A DNA stretch of 64,000 bases from CAZENU01 sp965117035 (GTDB lineage Bacteria > Chloroflexota > Dehalococcoidia > Lucifugimonadales > CAZENU01): contig OZ220748.1 of assembly GCA_965117035.1 (NCBI GenBank), positions 3,534,001-3,598,000 on the forward strand. The letters run 5' to 3'. Positions within the stretch are counted from its first letter, which is position 1; every line of letters begins with the position of its first letter. The notes below the pieces were generated by a model. That model worked only from the letters and a program-made list of their open reading frames with translations, did no database searches and was not told where the DNA came from. The position numbers were made by a program, and so were the translations under genes. Positions 1 through 7,394 of this stretch are shown one piece after another.

Positions 1-362
1 AAGGTGCCGTTCAGGTTCGTGTCGATGACACGCTCCCACGAGTCGTCCGACATGCGCACGAGCAGCCCGTCGTCGATGATGCCCGCGTTGTTGACGAGGA
101 TGTCGACGTGGCCCCACTCGTCCTGCACGCGGTCCACCATCGCCTTGACCTGGTCGAGGTCGGATACGTCGGCCTGCACCGTGAACGACTCGACGCCGGC
201 GTTCCTGACCTCGGCCTCGACCTCCGTCGCGGCGTCGGCGGAGCTGTTGTAGTTCACGGCGACGTTGGCGCCCATCTCGGCGAGCCGGAGCGCGATGCCG
301 CGGCCTATGCCCTTCGATGCGCCGGTCACCAGCGCGTTCTTTACCTCGTTCGAGTCCGTCAA
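1..362 (-). CDS. FabG-like 3-oxoacyl-ACP reductase / SDR, C-terminus outside window
   Basis: This is a classical short-chain dehydrogenase cut by the left window edge; about 120 N-terminal residues are visible. The NAD(P)-binding glycine motif TGASKGIGRG lies at residues 13-22 and the NNAG motif with flanking VDILV is present, as in 3-oxoacyl-ACP reductases. The catalytic Ser/Tyr/Lys lie beyond the window. I chose the TTG start at 362 because GAGAGG lies about 10 bases upstream and an in-frame TGA (the stop of the preceding gene) precludes a longer protein. It sits 33 bases behind two hotdog-fold dehydratases on the same strand, so it probably reduces a 3-keto/hydroxy acyl intermediate with them. 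The exact substrate cannot be told. Confidence 0.85.
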   Translation of the reverse strand, partial: MTDSNEVKNALVTGASKGIGRGIALRLAEMGANVAVNYNSSADAATEVEAEVRNAGVESFTVQADVSDLDQVKAMVDRVQDEWGHVDILVNNAGIIDDGLLVRMSDDSWERVIDTNLNGT

Positions 363-395
363 AGCTTCAACCGCCTCTCCGAGAGCCTTAAGCCC

Positions 396-815
396 TCACT
401 TCGCCCGTCTCACGGTGGCCTCGCCGGTGATGGCGACCTCGCCGGTCTGCCGACGGACGCCCACCGTGCATGCTATTTCGGAAACGCCGCCGTCGTCGCT
501 GACCCGCTTCACCTCGCCGAACGTCGTCACCGTGTCGCCGGGGTAGACCGGCGCCCTGAACCGGAGCTTCATGCGCCCGTCCTCGGCCCAGAGCCTGCCG
601 AAGGCGGTGGCCATCGCCTCCGAGACGACCGCCGCTACCATCATGCCGTGCGCTATGGTGCCGCCGAACTCGGTGCTCTCCGCGTACTCGCGGTCGAGGT
701 GTATCGGGTTGAAGTCGCCCGAGGCCTCCGCGTACAGGGCGATCCGGGTCTGGTCGATCTCCTTGACGACCGCCGGCAGCGGGTCGCCTTCCTGGAACGC
801 CTCGCCCGCGCTCAC
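396..815 (-). CDS. MaoC-like (R)-specific enoyl hydratase, hotdog fold
   Basis: A 139-residue single hotdog domain of the MaoC dehydratase family. The hydratase signature is visible: ASGDFNPIHLD at about residues 33-43, followed by GGTIAHGMM, giving the Asp/His pair that hydrates trans-2-enoyl thioesters. The GTG start at 815 overlaps the stop of the upstream gene (GTGA), so the two are translationally coupled. A longer upstream reading exists but its extension is Arg/Gly-rich shadow sequence and was discarded. With the partner hotdog protein and the FabG-like gene downstream it looks like a small hydratase/reductase module of fatty-acid or related acyl metabolism. Confidence 0.85.
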   Translation of the reverse strand: MSAGEAFQEGDPLPAVVKEIDQTRIALYAEASGDFNPIHLDREYAESTEFGGTIAHGMMVAAVVSEAMATAFGRLWAEDGRMKLRFRAPVYPGDTVTTFGEVKRVSDDGGVSEIACTVGVRRQTGEVAITGEATVRRAK

Positions 816-1210
816 GTCGGCAGCACCAGGGTGCTCTTGCCGTTCAGCACCCGCCGGCCGTCGCCGTCGTCCATCCTGATATCGACCACCAGGAAGCGCC
901 GGCCGCCGCGCACCGAATTTTGCAGCACGTCCGCCTCGCACCGCAACTCGGACCCCACCGGGACCGCCACCAGGAACTCCATCTCCTGGCTCGTGTGCAG
1001 CGTGCCGCCGGGGATGCGCAGGTCCTCGACGACGCCCCTCAGCCCGAGCGCCGCGACGGCCATGGGCGGCGTGACCCCGTCGCCGGACTGGTACAGCCCC
1101 GACCGGTCGCCGACAGCGTTCACGTACAGGGCGACCGCGGCATCGTCCAGCGTGTAACGGCGTTCGGAGATCGTCTGTCCGGGCTCCAGCGCGGCGTGGT
1201 CAATTGCCAT
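812..1210 (-). CDS. FAS1-type dehydratase N-terminal-like hotdog protein
   Basis: A 132-residue hotdog-type protein resembling the non-catalytic MaoC N-terminal (FAS1_DH) half that often pairs with a MaoC domain. Visible family-like stretches are PPMAVAALGLRG, GGTLHTSQEMEF and RFLVVDIRMDD. It lacks the D-x-N/H hydratase motif that its downstream partner carries, which suggests a two-subunit dehydratase with the catalytic residues in the 396-815 product. I start at ATG 1210 (MAIDHAALEPG). An upstream ATG would only add residues translated from the GGATAG repeat. Subunit pairing is inference from coupling and fold. Confidence 0.7.
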   Translation of the reverse strand: MAIDHAALEPGQTISERRYTLDDAAVALYVNAVGDRSGLYQSGDGVTPPMAVAALGLRGVVEDLRIPGGTLHTSQEMEFLVAVPVGSELRCEADVLQNSVRGGRRFLVVDIRMDDGDGRRVLNGKSTLVLPT

Positions 1211-1213
1211 TGC

Positions 1214-1318
1214 GGATAGTGTATAGGGAATAGTGGATAGTTGGTAGTGGATAGTGAATAGCGGGAGGGGATTCCGCAACTATGCACTATGCGCTATCCG
1301 GTATCTCCCACTATCGCC
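1214..1318. repeat. GGATAGTG degenerate repeat cluster between two genes
   Basis: An AT-richer island of degenerate GGATAGTG / AATAGTGG units runs on the plus strand to about 1265. After a short spacer the same units continue in inverted orientation (ACTATGCACTATGCGCTATCC). The minus-strand TAG stop of the gene at 1294-1665 falls inside the inverted part (GGA TAG). Similar units recur at 5895-6030 and at the 3' end of fabF. Confidence 0.75.
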
Positions 1319-1665
1319 CCGCCCCGCTGCATTTCGGCCTCCTCGAGGAGGCGCTCGAGCAGGATGAATGACTCCTCGACACCGAAGTCGAGAGCGGCTA
1401 TGGACACGGCACGGAACAGCACGCCGGTGGACACGCGGACAGGCGCCGACTCGCCGAGGGCGGGCAGGGGAGCGCCGAGCGCCTTCGCCATGTAGCCGCC
1501 GGCCGCCATGCCCTCGCGGGTCAGGTAGCACTCGACGAGCGGCCTGTCATCGTGGAGCAGCTTGAGGCCGTCGTCGTCCTGGCGCAGCTCCAGCCGCAGG
1601 TGGGCGCGCGGCGTCGAGGTCAGCTCCTCGGCGTAGTCGTGGACCTTCGAGTGCGCGTCTGCCAC
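1294..1665 (-). CDS. Hypothetical protein, 123 aa
   Basis: I do not recognise this family. The product is a soluble, mildly acidic protein with no signal peptide or membrane segment. It looks alpha/beta, with an amphipathic C-terminal stretch rich in Leu/Glu (FILLERLLEEAEMQ). The start is ATG 1665. The reading frame ends in TAG inside a GGATAG repeat, so the last residues (GGAIVGDTG) may be repeat-derived. It precedes the hotdog/FabG-like genes on the same strand with about 80 bases of repeat between, so co-transcription is possible but unproven. Confidence 0.6.
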   Translation of the reverse strand: MADAHSKVHDYAEELTSTPRAHLRLELRQDDDGLKLLHDDRPLVECYLTREGMAAGGYMAKALGAPLPALGESAPVRVSTGVLFRAVSIAALDFGVEESFILLERLLEEAEMQRGGAIVGDTG

Positions 1666-2015
1666 TGTTGTCCTCCCCCTGGATTCGGTCAGCCAGGAAC
1701 GCCGATTATAGCTGCTTGTGCGTAACTGTTCAGACTTGAGCCTCCCCTCTCTTTCCGCTAGCCCTGAACAGCGACGCTACTCGGGTGAACAGGTTGCCTC
1801 GTGAGGCAGGTGAGGAAGACAGGCGCTCTGCGGCACTGAACAGTTACCCTTGTGGCAAAATGGGAGGCGCCGGAAACCGGCGAGACCGGTACAATGGCGG
1901 AGTCTGTCCGGTAGTTGGGAACCCCACCCTGGATTCCCGCCTGCGCGGGAAAGACGGTTATGTGAGGTCCCGGCGGAGCGGCGGGCAGATGAACGGACGA
2001 ACACAGGAGGGCGCG
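1666..2015. other. 350-base intergenic region with two repeat elements, no gene seen
   Basis: This divergent intergenic stretch carries a short terminal-inverted-repeat element (1722-1847) and a hairpin TTCCCGC-ctgc-GCGGGAA at 1934-1951, embedded in the widespread 'attcccgc...gcgggaa' dispersed-repeat style. I see no convincing small gene. A strong AGGAGG ribosome binding site for the next gene lies at 2005-2010. Confidence 0.6.
1722..1847. repeat. 126-bp element with perfect 12-bp terminal inverted repeats (MITE-like)
   Basis: GTAACTGTTCAG at 1722-1733 is exactly inverted as CTGAACAGTTAC at 1836-1847. The interior has a TGCCTC-gt-GAGGCA hairpin near 1795-1808 and two further GAACAG half-copies. 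It contains no coding capacity. A related element with partly matching ends lies at 43828-43998. Size and ends resemble a miniature inverted-repeat element, but I see no target-site duplication I can certify. Confidence 0.6.
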
Positions 2016-2441
2016 ATGGAATTCGACTTCGGCGAGCTGAACTACCTGGCGATCGTGGTCGGCGTGGTCTTCAACATGGTGCTGGGCGCCCTGTGGTACT
2101 CGCCCTTCCTGCTGGGCAAGCCGTGGATGGCGGCCACGGGCATCACTGTGGAGGCCATCGAGGAGGCGGGGAAGGGCGAGCAGTACAAGGGCTACGCCAT
2201 CGCCGTCGTGGTGTCGATAGTCCTCGTCGTCGTGCTGGCGCTGCTGACACAGAGCCTCGGCATCGACGAGCCGCTGGACGGCCTCGTGCTCGGCCTCACG
2301 GCGGGCGTCGGTCTCGTGGCGGCCAGCCAGGCGCCGAACTACTCCTTCGAGGGCCGGTCGCTCCGGCTCTTCCTGATCAACCTCGGCTACTCGGTCGTGG
2401 GATTCGCCGTCATTGGGGTCCTCCTCGCGGCATGGCAGTAG
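2016..2441 (+). CDS. DUF1761-family small membrane protein
   Basis: A 141-residue integral membrane protein with about four hydrophobic segments: an N-terminal helix starting NYLAIVVGVVFNMVLGALWY, then YAIAVVVSIVLVVVLALL, a glycine-rich third segment and a C-terminal helix. The N-terminal helix followed by WYSP.LLGKPWM is the DUF1761 hallmark. The family has no established function. ATG 2016 is placed six bases after AGGAGG (2005-2010), which settles the start against longer upstream readings. The following TPR gene begins directly after its stop, so the two are probably co-transcribed. Confidence 0.85.
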   Translation: MEFDFGELNYLAIVVGVVFNMVLGALWYSPFLLGKPWMAATGITVEAIEEAGKGEQYKGYAIAVVVSIVLVVVLALLTQSLGIDEPLDGLVLGLTAGVGLVAASQAPNYSFEGRSLRLFLINLGYSVVGFAVIGVLLAAWQ

Positions 2442-2442
2442 G

Positions 2443-4605
2443 ATGCGGCGAGACTCGCTCCGCAGGTCGACATTCGGGATGAGCAGCTTTCTGGCGAAGG
2501 CCGCCGCGCTCGTTCTCCTCGCACTCTTCGCGGCCGCGTGCTCGGGCCTCGGCGAGGCCAGTCAGGCCAACGAGGCCGGCGTCGCGCTCGCCGCGGAGGG
2601 GATGTGGCGGGAGGCTCTCGCGGAGTACGACCGCGCCATCGACCTGAAGGCCGACTTCGCCGAGGCCTACAACAACCGCGGCGGCGCGCACCGCGCCCTG
2701 GGAAACCGCGAGGCCGCGCTCGCGGACTTCACCGAGGCGACGAGGCTGAACGACGACCTGGCCGTCGCCCACGTCAACGCGGCCTCCATCCTGCTCGACC
2801 TCGGGCGCACTGACGAGGCGGTCGCTCACCTGGACCGCGCGTTCACCCTGCCGCTATCCGAGACCGAGGTCGCGTCGGCGTACTACCACTACGGCCGCGT
2901 ACACGCGGCCCGCGAAGACTGGGAGGCGGTGCTCGACGCGATGGGCGAGGCGATCGACCTCGACTCGGAGAACGCGGACGCGTTCTACATCCGCGGCCAG
3001 GCGTACGTCGCGATCGGGATGGTGCCCAGCGGGCTCAGGGACGCCCAGGAGTGCCGGCCCGGTCCCGCCTGCCGGCGGGCCGACGGGGATTTCGGCAACG
3101 CCGTCCGCGCCAACCCCGACTTCGTCGACGCGTACGTCGCCCGCGCGGACCTGCGCGTCATCAGGGGCGCCATGTCGCCGGCGATCAGGGACTACGACGA
3201 GGCGATCTGGCGAGAGCCCGACAACCCGGACTACTACCAACGCCGGGGCCTGGCGTACGTCCGGCTCGGCCGCAAGAGCGAGGCCATCGCCGACTTCGAG
3301 CACGCGATCCGGCTCGACCCCGGCAGGGCGGCCGCGTACAGGGCCCGGGGACTGGCCTACGTCGAGCTCGGACAGCCCGAGCTGGCCGTCCCCAGCTTCG
3401 ACGAGGCGGTGCGGCTCGACCCCCAGGACCCGGGCGCGTACTTCGGGCGGGCGCAGGCGCGCGCCGCCCTGGGGCAGACCCAGGAGGCGCTGACCGACTT
3501 CGACGCCGCGATCCGGCTGTTCGCCGACGACTCCGAGGCCCTCAAGGGAAGAGGCAAGGTCCACGTCGAGCTCGGCAATCTCGATCTCGCCGTCGACGAC
3601 TTCGGGTCGGCGATCCGTCTCGCCCCGCAGGACCCGGAGCCGCTCCGGCTCCGCGCCGCCGTCTACGTCGAGCTGGGACGCATCGAGGAGGCCGTGAGGG
3701 ACCTGGACGGCGCGATCAGGCTGGACAGGGGCGATGCGGAGAGCATCAACGCACGGGGCCTCGCGTACCTGGAGCTCGGCGAGCCGGAGAAGGCGCTGAA
3801 GGACTTCGCGACGGCGATCACCACGGAGCGGACCGAAAACGCGCGCTACTACATCAACCAGGCCAGGGCGTTCCTGGACCTGGAAGACCTCGAGAAGGCG
3901 GTGGAGGCCTACGACAACGCCCTGGTGCGCGATTCACGGTACCGGTACATGTACCGCGCCGCCCTGACCTCCTTCGAGCAGCCCAACCGGCGCCGGCGCG
4001 CGCTGCCCGACCTCGAGGGGGCCCTGGAGCTCGCGCCGGTGCTCATCCGAGCGTACCAGGCCCGGGCAGCGGTGCTGACCGACCTCGAACGCACCGAGGA
4101 GGCCGAGGCCGACCTGCGGCGCGTGGGCGAGATCGAGTCCGACATCGTGACGATGGAGGAGCTGATCGAGCGCATCCAGAGCGAGCCGGAGCCACCTCCG
4201 CAGCCGCCTCCGCCCCCGCGCCGTCCCGCGTCGGCGGGCCCGAGCCCCGCGGAGATCGCCGCGGCACAGGAGGCGATCAAGACCGCGATCCAGGCGAGCG
4301 TCGCCAGCGTGCACGTCGGCAAGGAGCGCACCGTCTGCGGGACCGTCTCGGCCGTGCGGCAGGCGAGCGAGGGCCGTGCCGTCTTCATAGACTTCGGCCC
4401 GCCCGACCCGGACCAGCACTTCGTCGCCTACTTCCCCAGCCTCGTCACCCGCGTCGGCGACTGGCCCGATTTCGTCGACAGGTCGATCGACATCGTCGAC
4501 TGGCTCATGAACCGGGAGCTGTGCGTAACCGGTCGCATCGAGCGCTACCGGGGCAAGCCGGCCATCAACGCCAGCTTCTGGCACCAGTACAAGATCCCCC
4601 AGTAA
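2443..4605 (+). CDS. TPR-repeat lipoprotein with C-terminal OB-like domain
   Basis: A 720-residue exported TPR protein. After a basic N-terminus there is a hydrophobic signal segment (AKAAALVLLALFAAAC) ending in a lipobox-like AAAC, so it is probably a lipoprotein. About a dozen 34-residue TPR units follow, with typical AY..RG.AY..LG....A..DF..AI.LDP phasing. A proline-rich linker (around residues 577-600) leads to a final ~110-residue domain containing ERTVCGTVSAV, VFIDFG and CVTGRIERYRGKPAI, a pattern like OB-fold nucleic-acid or ligand-binding domains. The start may be ATG 2443, straight after the preceding stop, or ATG 2479 just before the signal segment. The role is probably an extracytoplasmic protein-interaction scaffold. 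No partner can be named. Confidence 0.8.
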   Translation: MRRDSLRRSTFGMSSFLAKAAALVLLALFAAACSGLGEASQANEAGVALAAEGMWREALAEYDRAIDLKADFAEAYNNRGGAHRALGNREAALADFTEATRLNDDLAVAHVNAASILLDLGRTDEAVAHLDRAFTLPLSETEVASAYYHYGRVHAAREDWEAVLDAMGEAIDLDSENADAFYIRGQAYVAIGMVPSGLRDAQECRPGPACRRADGDFGNAVRANPDFVDAYVARADLRVIRGAMSPAIRDYDEAIWREPDNPDYYQRRGLAYVRLGRKSEAIADFEHAIRLDPGRAAAYRARGLAYVELGQPELAVPSFDEAVRLDPQDPGAYFGRAQARAALGQTQEALTDFDAAIRLFADDSEALKGRGKVHVELGNLDLAVDDFGSAIRLAPQDPEPLRLRAAVYVELGRIEEAVRDLDGAIRLDRGDAESINARGLAYLELGEPEKALKDFATAITTERTENARYYINQARAFLDLEDLEKAVEAYDNALVRDSRYRYMYRAALTSFEQPNRRRRALPDLEGALELAPVLIRAYQARAAVLTDLERTEEAEADLRRVGEIESDIVTMEELIERIQSEPEPPPQPPPPPRRPASAGPSPAEIAAAQEAIKTAIQASVASVHVGKERTVCGTVSAVRQASEGRAVFIDFGPPDPDQHFVAYFPSLVTRVGDWPDFVDRSIDIVDWLMNRELCVTGRIERYRGKPAINASFWHQYKIPQ

Positions 4606-4627
4606 GCCGCAGGCGGCGGTGATCGTC

Positions 4628-4735
4628 CTGTCGTCCCGAGCGCAGAGAGGGACCTGGGGCGGGGCCCCTTGACCTCGCTCACGACCCGGCCAACTCCCAC
4701 CCCAGGCCCCTCACTTCGTTCAGGGTGACATTGGG
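4628..4735. repeat. Single copy of the dispersed CCTGGGG/CCCCAGG palindrome
   Basis: The arms are cgtcccgagcgcagagagggacctgggg and the near-inverse caccccaggcccctcacttcgttcagggtgac. It matches the unit of the array at 26158-27316 and the copies at 38011-38340. It lies between the TPR gene and the convergent dehydrogenase gene and could form a long hairpin on either transcript. Confidence 0.7.
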
Positions 4736-4766
4736 TGGGAATCCCGGTCTCACCGGGCGGTGGGAG

Positions 4767-5885
4767 CTACGGAGCGACGAAGGCCCTGGTTATGGCGGCG
4801 TCGTCGCCCTTGCCGATCCACTCGGCCTGCTCGAACGCCTCGCCGATCTGCTCCAGCGGGAAGCTGTGAGACATCACCCTGGTCAGCGGGTACTTGTCCC
4901 GCGTGCGCACCAGGAAGTCGAGCGCGACCGGAAGGATGTACGGGTCGTAGTGCGTGACCGGGATGATGCGGGTCTGGCCCCAGAGTATCTTGGAGATGTC
5001 CAGCTCCACGTTGCTGTCGGGCCAGATATTGCCGACCTCCACGAACGTGCCGCCGTGCCGCAGCATCTCCAACCCCTCCGGCACCACCTGCGGATAGCCC
5101 ACCACCTCGACCACGACGTCGGCGCCGCGGCCCTCGGTCAGCTCCTTCACCCGCTCGACGCGCGACTCGGGCGTCTCGTACTCCTTCAGGTCGACCGTCT
5201 CGTCGGCGCCGCACTGGCGCGCCATGTCCAGCCTGCCCTCGACGCCGTCGATGGCGATGACCTGTCCGGCGCCCATTTCCTTCGCGGCCGCCGCGGCGTT
5301 GATGCCGAGCCCGCCCGCGCCCTGCACGACGACGCTGTCTCCCAGGCGCAGGCCGGCCTCCTGTAGCCCATAGACGACCTGGGCCACGGCGCAGTTGACG
5401 GCGGTGACCGCCTCGTCCGGCAGCTGGTCCGGCACCTTGAACACGAAGTGGCCGGGGAACAGGTAGTAGTAGTCGGAGAAGCCGCCGTTGCAGTAGGGGA
5501 ACTCCTCGATGGAGGCGCGGAACCGGAACCGGTCAGGGCAGTGGTTGAGCTCGCCGCGGAGGCAGTTGTAGCAGCGCCTGCACGGGAAGAAGTACGTGAA
5601 TACGACCCTGTCGCCCTCCTTCAGCGGCCGGCCCATCGAGTCGGTCGAGATGTCCGGGCCCAGCGTGTCGACGACGCCTGCCATCTCGTGGCCGAGGATC
5701 ATCGGCCCCGGCTTGCCCCCGGCGATCGGCTTCAGCTCGCCGCGCCAGAAGTGAAGGTCCGAGCCGCAGATGCCGCCGGCGGTGATCTTGACGCGGATGC
5801 CGCCCTGCTCGACCGGCACCGGCGGCAACTCCACCATCTCGAAGTGGTACGGCTCGACGAAGACGGCCGCCTTGCCCATGACCAT
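4767..5885 (-). CDS. Zinc-dependent medium-chain alcohol/polyol dehydrogenase
   Basis: A 372-residue MDR-family dehydrogenase of the sorbitol/threonine dehydrogenase type. Catalytic zinc ligands are visible in GGICGSDLH and GHEMAG. The four-cysteine structural zinc loop is intact (PCRRCYNCLRG...HC). The Rossmann motif GAGGLG follows near residue 185 and is followed by acidic IAIDG, suggesting NAD preference. The start at ATG 5885 has GGAGG seven bases upstream. A longer upstream reading is translated from GGATAG repeats and is rejected. It is separated from fabF by 248 bases of repeat-bearing DNA. The substrate is probably a polyol or sugar-derived alcohol, given the other catabolic genes in the window. 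Confidence 0.9.
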   Translation of the reverse strand: MVMGKAAVFVEPYHFEMVELPPVPVEQGGIRVKITAGGICGSDLHFWRGELKPIAGGKPGPMILGHEMAGVVDTLGPDISTDSMGRPLKEGDRVVFTYFFPCRRCYNCLRGELNHCPDRFRFRASIEEFPYCNGGFSDYYYLFPGHFVFKVPDQLPDEAVTAVNCAVAQVVYGLQEAGLRLGDSVVVQGAGGLGINAAAAAKEMGAGQVIAIDGVEGRLDMARQCGADETVDLKEYETPESRVERVKELTEGRGADVVVEVVGYPQVVPEGLEMLRHGGTFVEVGNIWPDSNVELDISKILWGQTRIIPVTHYDPYILPVALDFLVRTRDKYPLTRVMSHSFPLEQIGEAFEQAEWIGKGDDAAITRAFVAP

Positions 5886-5894
5886 GGGGAACCT

Positions 5895-6146
5895 CCGGAG
5901 TAGTGGATAGTGGATAGTTGCTAGTGGATAGTTAAGAGGGACGTTGGCAACTATACACCTGCGGCCCGACACCCGCCACTGGGCGAAGTAGTGGATAGTG
6001 AATAGTGGCAAGTGGATAGTTAAGAGCGGTCTCGGCGGCTATGGATGTGCTGCTCCGCGCCTGTCGCGGGCGGGGAGAATGGACAGTCAAGGCCACGGCG
6101 GATCAGCGGTCGCTGCGCGCCCGCCTTTTCCCGCTATCCACTAAAC
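5895..6146. repeat. GGATAGTG degenerate repeat tracts upstream of the dehydrogenase and overlapping the fabF stop
   Basis: Two tracts (about 5895-5935 and 5990-6030) contain AGTGGATAGT units repeated three to four times each on the plus strand, both ending GTGGATAGTTAAGAG. A further inverted unit (GCTATCCACT) at about 6133-6142 supplies the TAG stop of fabF. The units match those at 1214-1318. The rest of this 248-base gap shows no gene. Confidence 0.75.
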
Positions 6147-7384
6147 CGCTTGAACACCAGGCACGCGTTCTGGCCGCCGAAGCCGAAGCTGTTGGACAGC
6201 ACCGTGTCGACCCGCTGCTTGCGCGACTCGTTGGGCACGTAGTCGAGGTCGCACTCAGGGTCAGGGAACTCGTAGTTGACCGTCGGGTGGATCTCGCCCT
6301 CCGTGATGGCCCTTACGGCGGCGACGGCCTCCAGCGCGCCGGCGCCGCCCAACGCGTGCCCGATCATCGACTTGGTGGAGCTGATCGGCACCTTGTAGGC
6401 GACGTCTCCGAAGACCGCCTTGATCGCCATCGTCTCGGCGGCGTCGTTCTTGGGCGTCGACGTGCCGTGGGCGTTGATGTAGTCGATCTCGTCCGGCCCC
6501 AGCCGGGCGTCTTCCAGCGCCCACTGGATCGCCCTGGCCGCGCCGCTGCCGTCCTCGTCCGGCTGCACGGCGTGGAAGGCGTCCGACGAGACGCCCTGGC
6601 CGGCGACCTCTACGATGATGTCGGCCCCGCGCGCGGAGGCGTGCTCCAGGCTCTCCAGCACGAAGATGGCCGAGCCCTCGGCGGGCACGAAGCCGTCGCG
6701 CTCGGCGTCGAACGGGCGGCTCGCCTTCTCGGGCTCGTCGTTGCGGCGGCTCAGCGCCTTGATGACGTTGAAGCCGCCGAGGCCCAGCTCGCAGATGCCG
6801 GCCTCGCACCCGCCCGCGAGGACGACGTCCGCCGCGCCGCGCCTGACGACCTCCATGCCCTCGCCGATGCCCTGCGTCCCGGCCGCGCACGCCGTGATGA
6901 TCGTGGACGTGTAGCCCTTGAGCCCGAATACGCGGCTCACGGTCGCCGCCGCCATGTTCGGCAGGATCATCGGGATGAAGAACGGGCTCACCCTCATGCC
7001 GCCGCGCCCGACCAGCGTCCGCGCGTTCTGCTCGGTCGTCGGAAAGCCGCCGTTGCCGTTGCCCATGACGACGCCGAGCCGGCCGGGATCGAGCGACCCC
7101 AGGTCGAGCCCCGCGTCCTCGATGGCCTGCCCCGCCGCGGCGACCGCGAGCTGGGAGAAGCGGGCCATGCGGCGCGCGTCCCTCGCGTCCATGAAATCGC
7201 CGGGATCGAAGTCCGTGACCTCGCCCGCGATGCGTGACGGATACGCGGACGCGTCGCACAGCGTGATCGGTCCGATGCCCGATTGCCCCCGCACCAGCGC
7301 CTGCCAGAACTCGTCCGGCGACGTGCCGAGAGGCGTCATCGCGCCGATGCCCGTTACCACAACCCGTCTTCTTGAATCGCTCAT
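6134..7384 (-). CDS. fabF: 3-oxoacyl-[acyl-carrier-protein] synthase II (KAS II)
   Basis: A 416-residue condensing enzyme of type II fatty acid synthesis, the usual length. The catalytic triad is visible: Cys166 in TACAAGTQ, His306 in NAHGTSTPKND and His343 in STKSMIGHALGGAGA, with Lys338. It adds malonyl-ACP-derived two-carbon units to acyl-ACP in the cytoplasm. ATG 7384 follows folC by only 10 bases on the same strand, so NDUFA9-like SDR, folC and fabF form an operon. The final codons (RFSG then TAG) run into a GGATAG repeat that provides the stop. Confidence 0.96.
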   Translation of the reverse strand: MSDSRRRVVVTGIGAMTPLGTSPDEFWQALVRGQSGIGPITLCDASAYPSRIAGEVTDFDPGDFMDARDARRMARFSQLAVAAAGQAIEDAGLDLGSLDPGRLGVVMGNGNGGFPTTEQNARTLVGRGGMRVSPFFIPMILPNMAAATVSRVFGLKGYTSTIITACAAGTQGIGEGMEVVRRGAADVVLAGGCEAGICELGLGGFNVIKALSRRNDEPEKASRPFDAERDGFVPAEGSAIFVLESLEHASARGADIIVEVAGQGVSSDAFHAVQPDEDGSGAARAIQWALEDARLGPDEIDYINAHGTSTPKNDAAETMAIKAVFGDVAYKVPISSTKSMIGHALGGAGALEAVAAVRAITEGEIHPTVNYEFPDPECDLDYVPNESRKQRVDTVLSNSFGFGGQNACLVFKRFSG

Positions 7385-7394
7385 CGCAACCTCG

